Positions 8,633 through 17,089 of a DNA stretch of 64,000 nt are shown here, piece by piece. A program made the translations under genes and the position numbers. The DNA comes from 21-14-0-10-47-8 sp966211795. GTDB taxonomy: Bacteria > Bdellovibrionota > Bdellovibrionia > Bdellovibrionales > Bdellovibrionaceae. The notes below the pieces were generated by a model that worked only from the letters and a program-made list of their open reading frames with translations, made no database searches and was not told the DNA's origin. The DNA is taken from contig CBIHNW010000001.1 in assembly GCA_966211795.1 (NCBI GenBank), positions 124,001 through 188,000 on the forward strand. The letters run 5' to 3'. Numbering within the stretch: position 1 is the first letter of the stretch; each line of letters begins with the position of its first letter.

Positions 8633-9642
8633 GACGGTCTCCCGGCGACCTTGAACGACGATGCATCCATGGTCTTCAGCCATTCGGTCATGCGCTGCAG
8701 TCCTTCTTTCAAAGAAACTTGTGGCGACCAAGGAGCTAATTCCGTTTTCGCTTTGCTCAGATCTGGTCTTCGCTGGCGCGGATCATCTTTTGGCAATTCA
8801 AAATGCTCGATCCCCAATTTTTTATCTGAGAAAAGTTCTTGCACCGTTTGCACCAGCTCAAGAATTGAAAATTCAGTTTCATTTCCCAGATTGATGGGCT
8901 CACGAATTTCAGAGCGCGCGTAGCGATCAATTCCCGCGACCAGGTCCGAGACGAAACAAAAACTTCGCGTCTGTTGACCCGTTCCGTAGATCGAAAGTTT
9001 CTCTCCGCGCAATGCTTGCACCAAAAAGTTAATGATCACGCGACCATCATTGGGGTTCATGCGGGGACCATAGGTATTAAAAATACGAACCATCCCGTGT
9101 CGAGTGCTGTATTTTAAATTGTGCGTGTACAACAGGGCTTCACCAAAACGTTTGGCTTCATCGTAGCATGAGCGCGGCCCTAAGGTGTTGACATTCCCCC
9201 AGTAACTTTCCGGTTGCGGAGAAATTTCAGGATCCCCGTAGATCTCGCTGGTCGAAGCAAAAATCGCGCGTCCGCCCTGAGCGTCCGCGAATAACATTGC
9301 CTCTTGCAGACCAATTGTATTCACCCACATTGTTTCGATCGACAGCCGCTGATAATGCGGCGGCGATGCTGGTGAAGCAAAGTGCAGCACGTGCGATATT
9401 TGTTTCTTTGGAACGGCGATTTGGTTTGTCCACAATGACCAAGGGCGACTGACATCCGCCTCGATGAATTGAAGACGTCCTTTGGCTTCAGGAAGACTTT
9501 CAAGGTACTGTCTGTTTGATTTGAGGCCGGTGCAAAAGTTATCAACGCAGACGACTTGTTTTCCCTGGCGCAGGTAAAATTCTGCCAAATGAGAGCCTAA
9601 GAATCCGCCACCACCTGTAATTAGAATGCCAGTCATTTCCAT
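8629..9642 (-). CDS. NAD-dependent sugar epimerase/dehydratase, UDP-glucuronate decarboxylase-like
   Basis: 337 residues of the extended short-chain dehydrogenase family. GGGGFLGSH near residue 10 binds NAD, and the YxxxK motif is in RSCYDEAKR. The blocks LHFASPASPPHY, STSEIYGDP and VRIFNTYGPRM are those of UDP-glucuronic acid decarboxylase (UDP-xylose synthase). It is the first gene of the operon with galE and the glycosyltransferase, which suggests production of UDP-pentose and UDP-galactose for lipopolysaccharide or another surface glycan. A related dTDP-glucose dehydratase is the main alternative, but the PASPPHY block argues for the decarboxylase. Confidence 0.82.
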   Translation of the reverse strand: MEMTGILITGGGGFLGSHLAEFYLRQGKQVVCVDNFCTGLKSNRQYLESLPEAKGRLQFIEADVSRPWSLWTNQIAVPKKQISHVLHFASPASPPHYQRLSIETMWVNTIGLQEAMLFADAQGGRAIFASTSEIYGDPEISPQPESYWGNVNTLGPRSCYDEAKRFGEALLYTHNLKYSTRHGMVRIFNTYGPRMNPNDGRVIINFLVQALRGEKLSIYGTGQQTRSFCFVSDLVAGIDRYARSEIREPINLGNETEFSILELVQTVQELFSDKKLGIEHFELPKDDPRQRRPDLSKAKTELAPWSPQVSLKEGLQRMTEWLKTMDASSFKVAGRPS

Positions 9643-9780
9643 GGGTTCAGCCTAACAGTGAAAAGATACATAGACCAAGGACTAAGTTTGCCGACAATCA
9701 GCGAAGCTGTCTTTGCTTGGCATTTAACCCTTTGCTTCAATCAAGATGTCTTTAAGGAAGAAGTTCTCAAGGAGTGGAGA

Positions 9781-9969
9781 ATGTCAGGGCAAGAGCTGTT
9801 TGATACATTGGTGGAAAATACGGGTTTGCCAGAAGAGTATGTTCGAGTTCGTCTGTCTCAGCTGATGAATGAAAAAGGTCTGACGATGAGTGAGCTCAAG
9901 CTCGATAATATGCGAGAGATTCTCGCTGACCTATTGCTGGACTTGATTCAGCAAAGCACCGCCAGCTAA
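9781..9969 (+). CDS. Small hypothetical protein
   Basis: The preferred start is the ATG at 9781, preceded by AAGGAG with 6 bases of spacing, giving 62 residues (MSGQELFDTLVENTGLPEEY onward). The frame is open upstream to a GTG at 9658 (103 residues), but that start has no ribosome binding site. The protein is acidic and predicted helical. It reads like a small helical regulator with two short helices (EYVRVRLSQLMNEKG and LDNMREILADLLLDLIQQS). I do not recognise a family. It is divergent from the sugar operon and convergent with rplI. Confidence 0.6.
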   Translation: MSGQELFDTLVENTGLPEEYVRVRLSQLMNEKGLTMSELKLDNMREILADLLLDLIQQSTAS

Positions 9970-9975
9970 AAATAA

Positions 9976-10008
9976 AAAACCCCGGCTTTCACCAGGGTTT
10001 CTTAAATT
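9976..10008 (-). terminator. Rho-independent terminator after rplI
   Basis: Stem arms AAACCCCGG and CCAGGGTTT (9 bp with one mismatch), loop of about 6. Read on the minus strand it is followed by a T-rich run, so it ends the rpsF-rplI transcript. It may also slow transcripts of the small plus-strand gene. Confidence 0.75.
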
Positions 10009-10033
10009 CAATATTAAAAGCTTCGGTATTAAA

Positions 10034-10477
10034 TTACGCGCGCTCGACTGCGATTTGAATTGTCGCTTCCAAGCCTTCACCCAACTTCACAGTTGCTTTG
10101 TGAGTGCCCAGAACTTTGATTTGCTCTTCGAAATGAATGTCGCGGCGATCAACCGAGTAGCCCAATTTTTCCAGTTCTTTTGACACGTCGTTAGTTGTGA
10201 CAGAACCAAAAATCTTGTCGCTTTCCGCAGCCGACATTTTGAACTTCACGGCAACGCCGTTGATTTTGTTCAAAAGATCTTTGCGCTCAGAAACAGCTTT
10301 TTTCTTCTTCGCATCGGCAACACGCTTCAAGTGTTCATATTCTTTTACGCGGTTTTCTGTTGCTTCAGATGCCATTTTTCTTGGGAACAAGAAATTGCGA
10401 GCGAATCCTTCAGATACGTTAACCAAATCTCCGACTTTACCTACGTCTTTGACGTCTTTAGAAAGAATGACTTTCAT
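10034..10477 (-). CDS. rplI: Ribosomal protein L9
   Basis: 147 residues, the standard L9 length. It starts MKVILSKDVKDVGKVGDLVNVSEGFARNFL, the classical L9 N-terminal domain, followed by the long connecting helix (a lysine-rich stretch around residues 50-70) and the C-terminal domain. L9 binds 23S rRNA near the L1 stalk and affects frame maintenance. The ATG overlaps the stop of the upstream membrane-protein gene by 4 bp. Confidence 0.97.
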   Translation of the reverse strand: MKVILSKDVKDVGKVGDLVNVSEGFARNFLFPRKMASEATENRVKEYEHLKRVADAKKKKAVSERKDLLNKINGVAVKFKMSAAESDKIFGSVTTNDVSKELEKLGYSVDRRDIHFEEQIKVLGTHKATVKLGEGLEATIQIAVERA

Positions 10478-11406
10478 ACGTTTTCTCCGTTGTTTTGGTC
10501 CTTTTCAGACAACTTCCAGCGTTTCACTTTGTGTCTGAAATCCACCCAATAATCAATTACTCCAACTATGCTTAATAAAAAGAATAATTGGCCTACTACA
10601 AATAAATACAGCAGAAGCCTTGCGAGCGCTCCCACTCGGAACACCAGGAATGTCAGCTCTAACACCGCCAAGCCCTGGAAGAAGTATAGTCCCATCATCA
10701 CGATAAAGACGTTCAGTGCCACAATCGACATCCACGCCTCTGGCATTTTGATGAAACTAAACAGGAACGAAATCATCGTGATCCACACCATGAAATCCGG
10801 CACTCGAAATTCCAGCAATCTCATCTGAGACGCTATCTTTTCGAACCGAAGTCCGACAAGGTTCGCGAACTTTCGATCCAACATCAGTGCGAAGGCCAAA
10901 GATGCGGTCTGCACCACAATCAACATCGAAGGAATTTGTCCCACGATGGCTTCGCCACTCATGCCATACTCGCTCAGGCTTTTTCCGCCCATCGACTGCC
11001 TGGCAAGTTCTTCGAGACTGGTCTTGAGGTTTTCCACCAAGTTCAGCCCCAAAGCTTGGGTCCACAAATGCGGACCCAGAATCAAGAGGGCGCTTCCGAG
11101 ACCGATGCTCAAACATGCGGTCCAAAAGCTTCCTCGTCCTCGCTCTTCAAACTCTTGGTAAACACCAACGGTCACCCAGAGCGAGAGAATCATAAAGCTC
11201 AGAATTAAAAAGATCGGACTGGCAACCAACATGGCGGCCGAAATTAAAATTCCGGACAACCAATATTTCCAAGGACCGAATACGTTTCGCAAAACTCGCA
11301 ATAGCGGAGTTCCCAAAAACGTAAAGAGAGCCGACATCACGGTGGCCATGATCAGAACCACGATGAAGCGCGAGAATGAGGGCTTTGCAGAAAGCTCCTG
11401 CTTCAC
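10474..11406 (-). CDS. DUF2232-like multi-pass membrane protein
   Basis: 310 residues with roughly seven to eight hydrophobic segments and no soluble catalytic domain. Its place between rpsF and rplI is typical of the DUF2232 (YybS-like) family in deltaproteobacteria and Firmicutes. The function is not established. It ends in a charged tail that overlaps the rplI start by 4 bp. A role coupled to ribosome synthesis or to membrane energisation is only a guess from position. Confidence 0.75.
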   Translation of the reverse strand: MKQELSAKPSFSRFIVVLIMATVMSALFTFLGTPLLRVLRNVFGPWKYWLSGILISAAMLVASPIFLILSFMILSLWVTVGVYQEFEERGRGSFWTACLSIGLGSALLILGPHLWTQALGLNLVENLKTSLEELARQSMGGKSLSEYGMSGEAIVGQIPSMLIVVQTASLAFALMLDRKFANLVGLRFEKIASQMRLLEFRVPDFMVWITMISFLFSFIKMPEAWMSIVALNVFIVMMGLYFFQGLAVLELTFLVFRVGALARLLLYLFVVGQLFFLLSIVGVIDYWVDFRHKVKRWKLSEKDQNNGENV

Positions 11407-11433
11407 AAACTCTCTCCTTTAGAAAGTAGCGAA

Positions 11434-11877
11434 CTACTCGTCTCCGTGAGAACGTGCAGCTTGTGCGGCCGCTCGGCGAGCTTGCATTTTGGCTTCTTTT
11501 TCGCGCTCACGCTGAGCACTGTCTTGCAGACCTTTTTTGAAAGTCTCCATGAATTTTGCCAAAGAGACTCGTGAGTCCAGTTTGGTGTGCATGAAGCGCA
11601 GAACTTTGTCGTTGATGCGCATTGTACGCTCAAGTTCGGCAACGGCAGCAGTTTGTGATTCAAACGTGCAATGGAAATAAACCGCTTTGCGATTTTTTCC
11701 GATTGGGTTTGCCAGCGTCCGCTTGCCCCATGTTTCCAACGAGTGGATAGAACCTTTAAAGTTCTGGATGATCGACTTGTTCTTATTGAACAGGTCTTTT
11801 TGCTCCTGAAGTGTTGAATCAGGGTGCATCAAGATAACGACTTCATAAGGTCGCTTGATAACTTCGTTTTTCTCCAT
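11434..11877 (-). CDS. rpsF: Ribosomal protein S6
   Basis: 147 residues. The core matches S6: RPYEVVILMHPDSTLQEQK at the start, then GSIHSLETWGKRTLANPI and the block MRINDKVLRFMHTK. The C-terminus extends by about 40 residues into a charged, alanine/arginine-rich tail (EKEAKMQARRAAAQAARS), longer than in many species. S6 binds 16S rRNA together with S18. S18 (rpsR), which usually sits just downstream, is absent from this cluster. Confidence 0.96.
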   Translation of the reverse strand: MEKNEVIKRPYEVVILMHPDSTLQEQKDLFNKNKSIIQNFKGSIHSLETWGKRTLANPIGKNRKAVYFHCTFESQTAAVAELERTMRINDKVLRFMHTKLDSRVSLAKFMETFKKGLQDSAQREREKEAKMQARRAAAQAARSHGDE

Positions 11878-11995
11878 TTGATCCCTTTCGGTTTAACAGC
11901 CGACAGTCTGGATATTGGTCCTGTCAGCAAGGTTTTTTGGAAAGGTTGGGTTATCACGGGTTTGGACTATTCTCAAGGGAAGAAGCGGGTTTAGA

Positions 11996-12703
11996 ATGGG
12001 GAAGATGGCACTTTTCTTAGAAGTCACCTCCGGCGCCGACGAAGGACAGAGATTTAAGCTCGTAGCAGGGGTTCGTATCGGTCGAACCACCGGCGAGATC
12101 GTTTTGGACGAGCCCAAGATGTCGGCCCTCCATGCACAGGTAAAAAGTTCTGAAAATGGCAAGTTATATCTGATAGATAGCGGATCCTCTAACGGCATTA
12201 AGATTAACGGTACTAAGGTCCAAAAAGTCGCTTTGATGGATGGGGTGACCTTCCGAATCGGTGGCACCAGCTTCCGGGTTCACGAAGAGGCTGATGAGTC
12301 TCCGGAAATCGAACCTCTGGTGGAAGAGGGCTGGCGTGGAGTGCTCAAATCCCAGGTCCCCATGCTCGAGGCCCAAAACTCGACCTTGGGCTCGGTGCTT
12401 TTGCCCTTTTCCTCTTTGGTTGAATTGCACTTTATAGAAGGCGTCCAGGCCGACACCAAGATTCTTTTGGGGTATGGTCCACGCAAAGCCGGTGGCGCCG
12501 TCCTGGATATCGAGCTGCAAGACCCCGGAGCCCCCGAGGTCGCTTTTGAAATCCGCCCCCTTGAGGACGGCACAATATTATTCCAGACCGAGCATCCGGA
12601 TACCATTCTCCTAAATGACAATTCTTTCGCGACCGAAAGTCTTAAATCTGGGGATCAAATTCGGGTCGGATCGTCCCTTATCGAAGTCAGGCTTATTTCA
12701 TGA
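11996..12703 (+). CDS. FHA-domain protein
   Basis: 235 residues from the ATG at 11996; the frame stays open upstream, but this start puts the domain at the N-terminus. Residues about 5-95 form a forkhead-associated domain: GRTTGEIVLDEPKMSALHAQV contains the GR and SxxH positions and GSSNGIKING is the binding loop. FHA domains read phosphothreonine. The C-terminal 80 residues (ILLGYGPRKAGGAVLDI to the end) look like a second, degenerate FHA fold without the GR/SxxH residues. No kinase gene is adjacent. Its stop overlaps the start of the hydrolase gene (ATGA). Confidence 0.8.
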   Translation: MGKMALFLEVTSGADEGQRFKLVAGVRIGRTTGEIVLDEPKMSALHAQVKSSENGKLYLIDSGSSNGIKINGTKVQKVALMDGVTFRIGGTSFRVHEEADESPEIEPLVEEGWRGVLKSQVPMLEAQNSTLGSVLLPFSSLVELHFIEGVQADTKILLGYGPRKAGGAVLDIELQDPGAPEVAFEIRPLEDGTILFQTEHPDTILLNDNSFATESLKSGDQIRVGSSLIEVRLIS

Positions 12704-13578
12704 AAAAATCAATCCCGTTTCAATCCGGCCGCTTTCAAAGTTTCGATGGCACTTCGATTTATTACGAAGTTCGCGGCGAGGGCGAGCCGATCGTCTTTAT
12801 TTACGGTCTCGCTTGCCTGATCAATCATTGGCATTTTCAAATTGACCACTTTGCACAAACGCATCAGGTGATCGCTTTTGATATTCGCGGCCACCATAAA
12901 TCTGACATTCCCGAAGATCGTTCGCATTTATCTTTAGATGCGATCGCTCAGGACATCCCGTATTTGCTTCGCGAGGTCGGGGTGAAGAAAGCACATTTCG
13001 TCGGTCACAGTTTTGGCGCACAGTCGATGCTGAAGGCGTACGAGCGCTCGCCCGAACTTTTTCTATCTTTGATTTTCGTGAATGGCTTTGCAAAGAATCC
13101 GATCAAAGGAATGTTTGGCCTGGACGTTGTCGAGCCTTTTTTCCAATTGATGAAATCCAGTTTCGAAAAAAGTCCCGAGACCATCGATCTTGTCTGGAAA
13201 AAAATTGTGGAAAACCCTGTGGCTATGTTGGGAGCCGGAATGGCGGGCGGGTTTAATCTCAAGCTCACACATTTTAAAGACATCGAAATATACGCGCGCG
13301 GTCTTTCCCAAACATCTCTCGGTGTTTTCATTCCATACTTTGAAGACATGATGAATTTTGCCGGCGAAAAAGTCGCCGCCAAAGTGCAAAAGCCGACATT
13401 GATCATCAGCGGTGACAAAGACATGGTCACTCCCTTGCGTTTTCAGCAAGAGCTGCATCAATTAATCAAGGGCAGCGAGTTCGTGCGTGTGCCCTATGGC
13501 TCGCATTGCACGCAGCTGGATTTCCCAGATTACGTCAATCTCAAGATCGAAAAATTTTTATCCGGCCTTAAAAAATAA
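12700..13578 (+). CDS. Alpha/beta hydrolase
   Basis: 292 residues. The nucleophile elbow is GHSFG with Ser104; the likely acid is Asp239 or Asp241 in SGDKDMVTP, and the catalytic His is His269 in YGSHCTQ. The oxyanion strand IVFIYGLACL follows the N-terminal beta hairpin. The substrate cannot be told from sequence; esterase or lipase-like activity is plausible. Four-base overlap with the FHA gene suggests co-translation and perhaps a shared pathway. Confidence 0.82.
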   Translation: MKKSIPFQSGRFQSFDGTSIYYEVRGEGEPIVFIYGLACLINHWHFQIDHFAQTHQVIAFDIRGHHKSDIPEDRSHLSLDAIAQDIPYLLREVGVKKAHFVGHSFGAQSMLKAYERSPELFLSLIFVNGFAKNPIKGMFGLDVVEPFFQLMKSSFEKSPETIDLVWKKIVENPVAMLGAGMAGGFNLKLTHFKDIEIYARGLSQTSLGVFIPYFEDMMNFAGEKVAAKVQKPTLIISGDKDMVTPLRFQQELHQLIKGSEFVRVPYGSHCTQLDFPDYVNLKIEKFLSGLKK

Positions 13579-13582
13579 TCGC

Positions 13583-15220
13583 TTAACGGTAGCTGACTTT
13601 AGTGAGATCAAATCCGTATTTTTCGACTGATTTATCAGAGGTGAAAATCAAGCGAACCCAGTCCCCGGAAATGACTGGCGAGTAAGAATCGTTTTGGAAT
13701 CCGGTCATCGTAAAAAGCAAGTTCCCACCACGATCATAGAATGAAACCTTGTCAAAATTTCTTTCGGTTTCGAATCTTTCGAAATAAAGCGCCATTTCCG
13801 ATGCGCCGGGAACTTCGACATCAAAAACCTCTTCGGCATTTTTTGCGTACGGATGCGTGGTCGTTGAAATCGAAAGGGCGTTCGCTTTCCAATAAAAGGG
13901 ATCATTCTCATCGGGCGGCATTTCGTAATCCGTCAGGGCGTAGAAAGCATTGACCAATCCGCCCGACGACACTTTATTTCGCAGCGATGGCATCGTTCGC
14001 GCGGTGGTGAGCAATCTGTCTTTTACCTCTTGCGATGTGAGCTCGGGTTCTTCTCCCCACAATAAAGCCGCCACACCGCTAACATGCGGAGTCGCCATCG
14101 ACGTTCCCGAAAGCCATTGATAGCTGCCACCCATAAACGAGGAATAGATATTCAAGCCTGGCGCTGCGATGTGCACCGATCTTTTTCCGTAATTGGAAAA
14201 ACTTGCTAGATCGCCGTGATTGTCGATTGCCGCAACCGAAATGATATTATCGACCGGATAATTCGAAGGGTAGTGGGGGTTGTCATCCGTGCTCCACCCA
14301 TCATTGCCGGCTGCCGCCACAAATAGAGCTCCCGCATCGGCAGATCTTTGAATGGCTTCTTTTAAAAGTTCGGACTCGCCACCACCACCCCAAGAGTTGC
14401 TAAGGATTTTGGCTTTCGTTTGGGTGGCGTAATCGATGGCGAGAATCGCGCCTTCCAATGTTCCTCCGCCACCGGTGCCGAGAAATTTGACCGGCATGAT
14501 TTTCACTTTCCAATTGACGCCAACAATTCCGATACCGTTATCACCACGGGCCCCAATGGTACCTGCGCAATGCGAACCGTGTCCATTGTCATCCATTGGA
14601 TCCGCGCTTGGAGCTTCCGGATCGGAAAAGTTATATCCGTAGACGTCATCGACAAAACCGTTCCCGTCATCATCGACCCCTGGCTGTCCATTCTTTTCCG
14701 CTTCATTGACCCACATGTTATCTTTCAATTCCGGATGAGTGTAATCAACACCGGTGTCGATCACCGCGACCACCATATTTTCCGAGCCCGTCGTGATATC
14801 CCAAGCTTTTTCCACATCGATATCCATTCCGGGTTCGCCGGTGGTTTTAGCATCGTTCTGTCCGGTGTTCTTCAATCCCCAAAGTTTTCCAAAGTCGACA
14901 TCGTTCGGAAGCTTTTCGGCTCGGTAAATATAATTTGGCTCGGCGATTTCGACATTCGGATTTTGTTTTAAATTTTCCAATGCAACCGAGGGAATTTCCA
15001 CAATCGGCCTTTTCAGAACGAGAATTTTCGAGCGGGGATGGTTGCGTAGGATTTTTCCGTGCAAGGATTTTTCAAAAGCTTTGATGTCCAAAGCTTTTGT
15101 GGAGTCTTTGACCTTCACGAGAAACTCGCCGGGCACCGCTTCAAGATCTCGGGCCTCGCTGAACGAAACGGCGACGGTCACAAGAATCGCGCTGGAAGCG
15201 ACTCGGATAAAAATCCCCAT
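13583..15220 (-). CDS. Secreted subtilisin-like serine protease
   Basis: 545 residues. A signal peptide spans about residues 1-23 (SSAILVTVAVSFSEA). An I9-like propeptide follows (GEFLVKVKD to about 100). The S8 catalytic residues are Asp155 (VIDTGVDYTHPE), His214 (DNGHGSHCAGT), Asn306 (AAAGNDG) and Ser374 (SGTSMATPHVSG). An insertion with acidic residues (DDDGNGFVDD, 183-192) looks calcium-binding. The last 100 residues form a beta-rich, CUB-like domain. It is probably secreted and self-activated. Such proteases are numerous in predatory bacteria and may digest prey protein. Its stop is 4 bp from the stop of the convergent hydrolase. Confidence 0.93.
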   Translation of the reverse strand: MGIFIRVASSAILVTVAVSFSEARDLEAVPGEFLVKVKDSTKALDIKAFEKSLHGKILRNHPRSKILVLKRPIVEIPSVALENLKQNPNVEIAEPNYIYRAEKLPNDVDFGKLWGLKNTGQNDAKTTGEPGMDIDVEKAWDITTGSENMVVAVIDTGVDYTHPELKDNMWVNEAEKNGQPGVDDDGNGFVDDVYGYNFSDPEAPSADPMDDNGHGSHCAGTIGARGDNGIGIVGVNWKVKIMPVKFLGTGGGGTLEGAILAIDYATQTKAKILSNSWGGGGESELLKEAIQRSADAGALFVAAAGNDGWSTDDNPHYPSNYPVDNIISVAAIDNHGDLASFSNYGKRSVHIAAPGLNIYSSFMGGSYQWLSGTSMATPHVSGVAALLWGEEPELTSQEVKDRLLTTARTMPSLRNKVSSGGLVNAFYALTDYEMPPDENDPFYWKANALSISTTTHPYAKNAEEVFDVEVPGASEMALYFERFETERNFDKVSFYDRGGNLLFTMTGFQNDSYSPVISGDWVRLIFTSDKSVEKYGFDLTKVSYR

Positions 15221-15319
15221 GATCCCTCCTGGGTCAAGAGTGGTTAGGACCTGACGATTTCTATTTTATCATCGCGTCTGCAATTCGATGTGAATCGACA
15301 CAGAATCTGTGCCTTTGCT

Positions 15320-15589
15320 CTAGGAAACTTTTTCCTTCTTGCGGCTTTGGTCCTGGAAAAACGGAAAAACCAATTGTCCGTTTTCTGTCGAAGTTATTTT
15401 CGCTTCGGGACTTAGAACGTTATTTTCATCAGTCTTGCTTTGGGTCTGCGCTGATCTTTTTTCTGAAGGCGTTTGCACTTCGACGCCATAGGCATTTTTG
15501 ATGAGATGCTTGATGAAAGCCTCTTTTACGCTGTCTGGAGCGTCTTTGCGAAAACCCATTTCCTGCATGATGTCGCCGATTTTTTTCAT
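15320..15589 (-). CDS. Small hypothetical protein
   Basis: 89 residues from the ATG at 15589, which has a strong GGGGAG ribosome binding site 6 bases upstream. A longer frame exists upstream but without a ribosome binding site. It starts MKKIGDIMQEMGFRKD, followed by a helical part and a hydrophilic, serine/threonine-rich tail. The opening resembles the start of DUF721 (DciA-like) proteins, but the rest of that domain is not present, so I leave it unnamed. Confidence 0.6.
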   Translation of the reverse strand: MKKIGDIMQEMGFRKDAPDSVKEAFIKHLIKNAYGVEVQTPSEKRSAQTQSKTDENNVLSPEAKITSTENGQLVFPFFQDQSRKKEKVS

Positions 15590-15776
15590 AAGCTTCTCCC
15601 CAGCTTTTCTCTTTCGGCGTTTCTGATGCTGGACTTTAGGTGGGGAAGCCGCTGCCGCTCTCTTGAGAAGACACGCACCCTCGGCAAAGAGGTGAGGCGC
15701 AAGGTGTCTCAATTCAAGGCGAAGGATCGAAAGAGTCTTGCTGGGCTGAATGAAAATTTATAATTTTACGAGCGGA

Positions 15777-16178
15777 TTAACACAGACAGCGGCCGACGCA
15801 GAACCGCCCATTTTCCATCATCTCGGGCGACGTCAGATCTAGCAAAAATGAAACGACAATTCCGCCTGCAATCCAATAATAAAATTTGGGATCTTGCCGA
15901 ATGTTCGGCCACTTTTGATAAGACAGACGGCCAACAAGGAACCATTCAACAAAGCGAACGGGGATATAAACTAGAAAATACATCATCTGCGCATTTTCTT
16001 TTTCGGGTCTTACGATGAAAAACAAAACCGAACCAAAGATCAGACCAATCAACCAACGAGCCGATCCTAATGAAAGGATTTGGCCACGCGTGGGGTTGGC
16101 GTCGAAGAGGCGAAACCCCAAGTATCCCCAAGCAGAATATCCAAGGAACTTAGCTACGGCGTAGATGATGTAGGTCAC
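15777..16178 (-). CDS. Small multi-pass membrane protein
   Basis: 133 residues from a GTG at 16178. About four hydrophobic segments are visible, including FGSVLFFIV and YYWIAGGIVVSFLL. The frame stays open further upstream, but that part runs into the 3' end of sdhB, so the downstream start is preferred. The start has no good ribosome binding site and is uncertain. It ends with an unusual CVGRCLC. I do not recognise it; position after sdhB does not prove a link to succinate oxidation. Confidence 0.5.
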   Translation of the reverse strand: MTYIIYAVAKFLGYSAWGYLGFRLFDANPTRGQILSLGSARWLIGLIFGSVLFFIVRPEKENAQMMYFLVYIPVRFVEWFLVGRLSYQKWPNIRQDPKFYYWIAGGIVVSFLLDLTSPEMMENGRFCVGRCLC

Positions 16179-16285
16179 TTCCAGATTATGGAGCGCTACT
16201 GATTTTTTAGCAATGAAAGCAAAAAAAACGGCCCTTGAACCGGACCGCTTTTCGAAGAAATATACTTTTGTTGAATGGGACGAAG

Positions 16286-17080
16286 CTAGATTCCGTCTCC
16301 CTCGACAGTTTTCTTTTTGTTCAGTGTTGCTTTCAAAAGCTCGCGATTCATCAAAGCGATGTTGGAAAGTGAGATTCCCTTCGGGCACGAAGCCGAGCAG
16401 GCGCCAGTCGTCGTGCAGTTACCAAAGCCTTCAGCATCCATCTGCGCAACCATGTCGGTCACACGTTCAGCGCGCTCAACCTGGCCTTGTGGCAACAGTG
16501 CCAAGTGGGTCACCTTGGCCGAGGTGAAAAGCATCGCAGAGGCGTTTTTACAAGAGGCCACGCATGCACCACAACCGATGCACGTCGCAGATTCGAACGC
16601 GGCATCCGCATCCGGCTTCGGAACCGGAAGATTATTGGCGTCTTGAGCATTTCCAGTATCGACCGAGACGTATCCTCCAGCTTCGATGATGCGATCCAAA
16701 GCGGAACGGTTGGTCATCAGGTCTTTAATGATCGGAAACGCTTGCGCGCGCCATGGTTCCAGAACCAAAGTTTCGCCGTCTTTAAAGTTTCGCATGTGCA
16801 GCTGACAGACAGTGGTGTGTTTCATCGGGCCGTGCGCTTGCCCGTTGATCATGAAGCCGCAGCTGCCGCAAATGCCTTCTCGGCAGTCGTGATCAAACAC
16901 GATGGGCTCTTCGCCCTTGGTCACCAATTGTTCATTGACCTGATCGAGCATCTCTAAAAACGAGGCGTCTTCAGATACATTTTTTGCGTCAAGGTCCACA
17001 AACTTGCCTTGGTCTTTCGCTGACTTTTGGCGCCAAACTTTCAATTTCAAATTCAGTAATTTTCCTGATCCGCTTCCCAT
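16286..17080 (-). CDS. sdhB: Succinate dehydrogenase/fumarate reductase iron-sulfur subunit
   Basis: 264 residues from the ATG at 17080, which has GAGG 6 bases upstream. The [2Fe-2S] cysteines lie in CREGICGSCG with a later Cys in VCQLHMR. The C-terminal ferredoxin-like part has CIGCGACVASCKNA and CTTTGACSASCPKGI for the [4Fe-4S] and [3Fe-4S] clusters. It transfers electrons from SdhA to quinone at SdhC. It is the last gene of the order sdhC-sdhA-sdhB, which is the arrangement of type-B (three-subunit) enzymes. Confidence 0.95.
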   Translation of the reverse strand: MGSGSGKLLNLKLKVWRQKSAKDQGKFVDLDAKNVSEDASFLEMLDQVNEQLVTKGEEPIVFDHDCREGICGSCGFMINGQAHGPMKHTTVCQLHMRNFKDGETLVLEPWRAQAFPIIKDLMTNRSALDRIIEAGGYVSVDTGNAQDANNLPVPKPDADAAFESATCIGCGACVASCKNASAMLFTSAKVTHLALLPQGQVERAERVTDMVAQMDAEGFGNCTTTGACSASCPKGISLSNIALMNRELLKATLNKKKTVEGDGI

Positions 17081-17089
17081 GTCCAACCT

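Noticed and set aside
15629..15766. 45-codon basic plus-strand frame upstream of the small minus-strand gene
   Set aside because: No ribosome binding site; it is antisense to the promoter region of the minus-strand gene.
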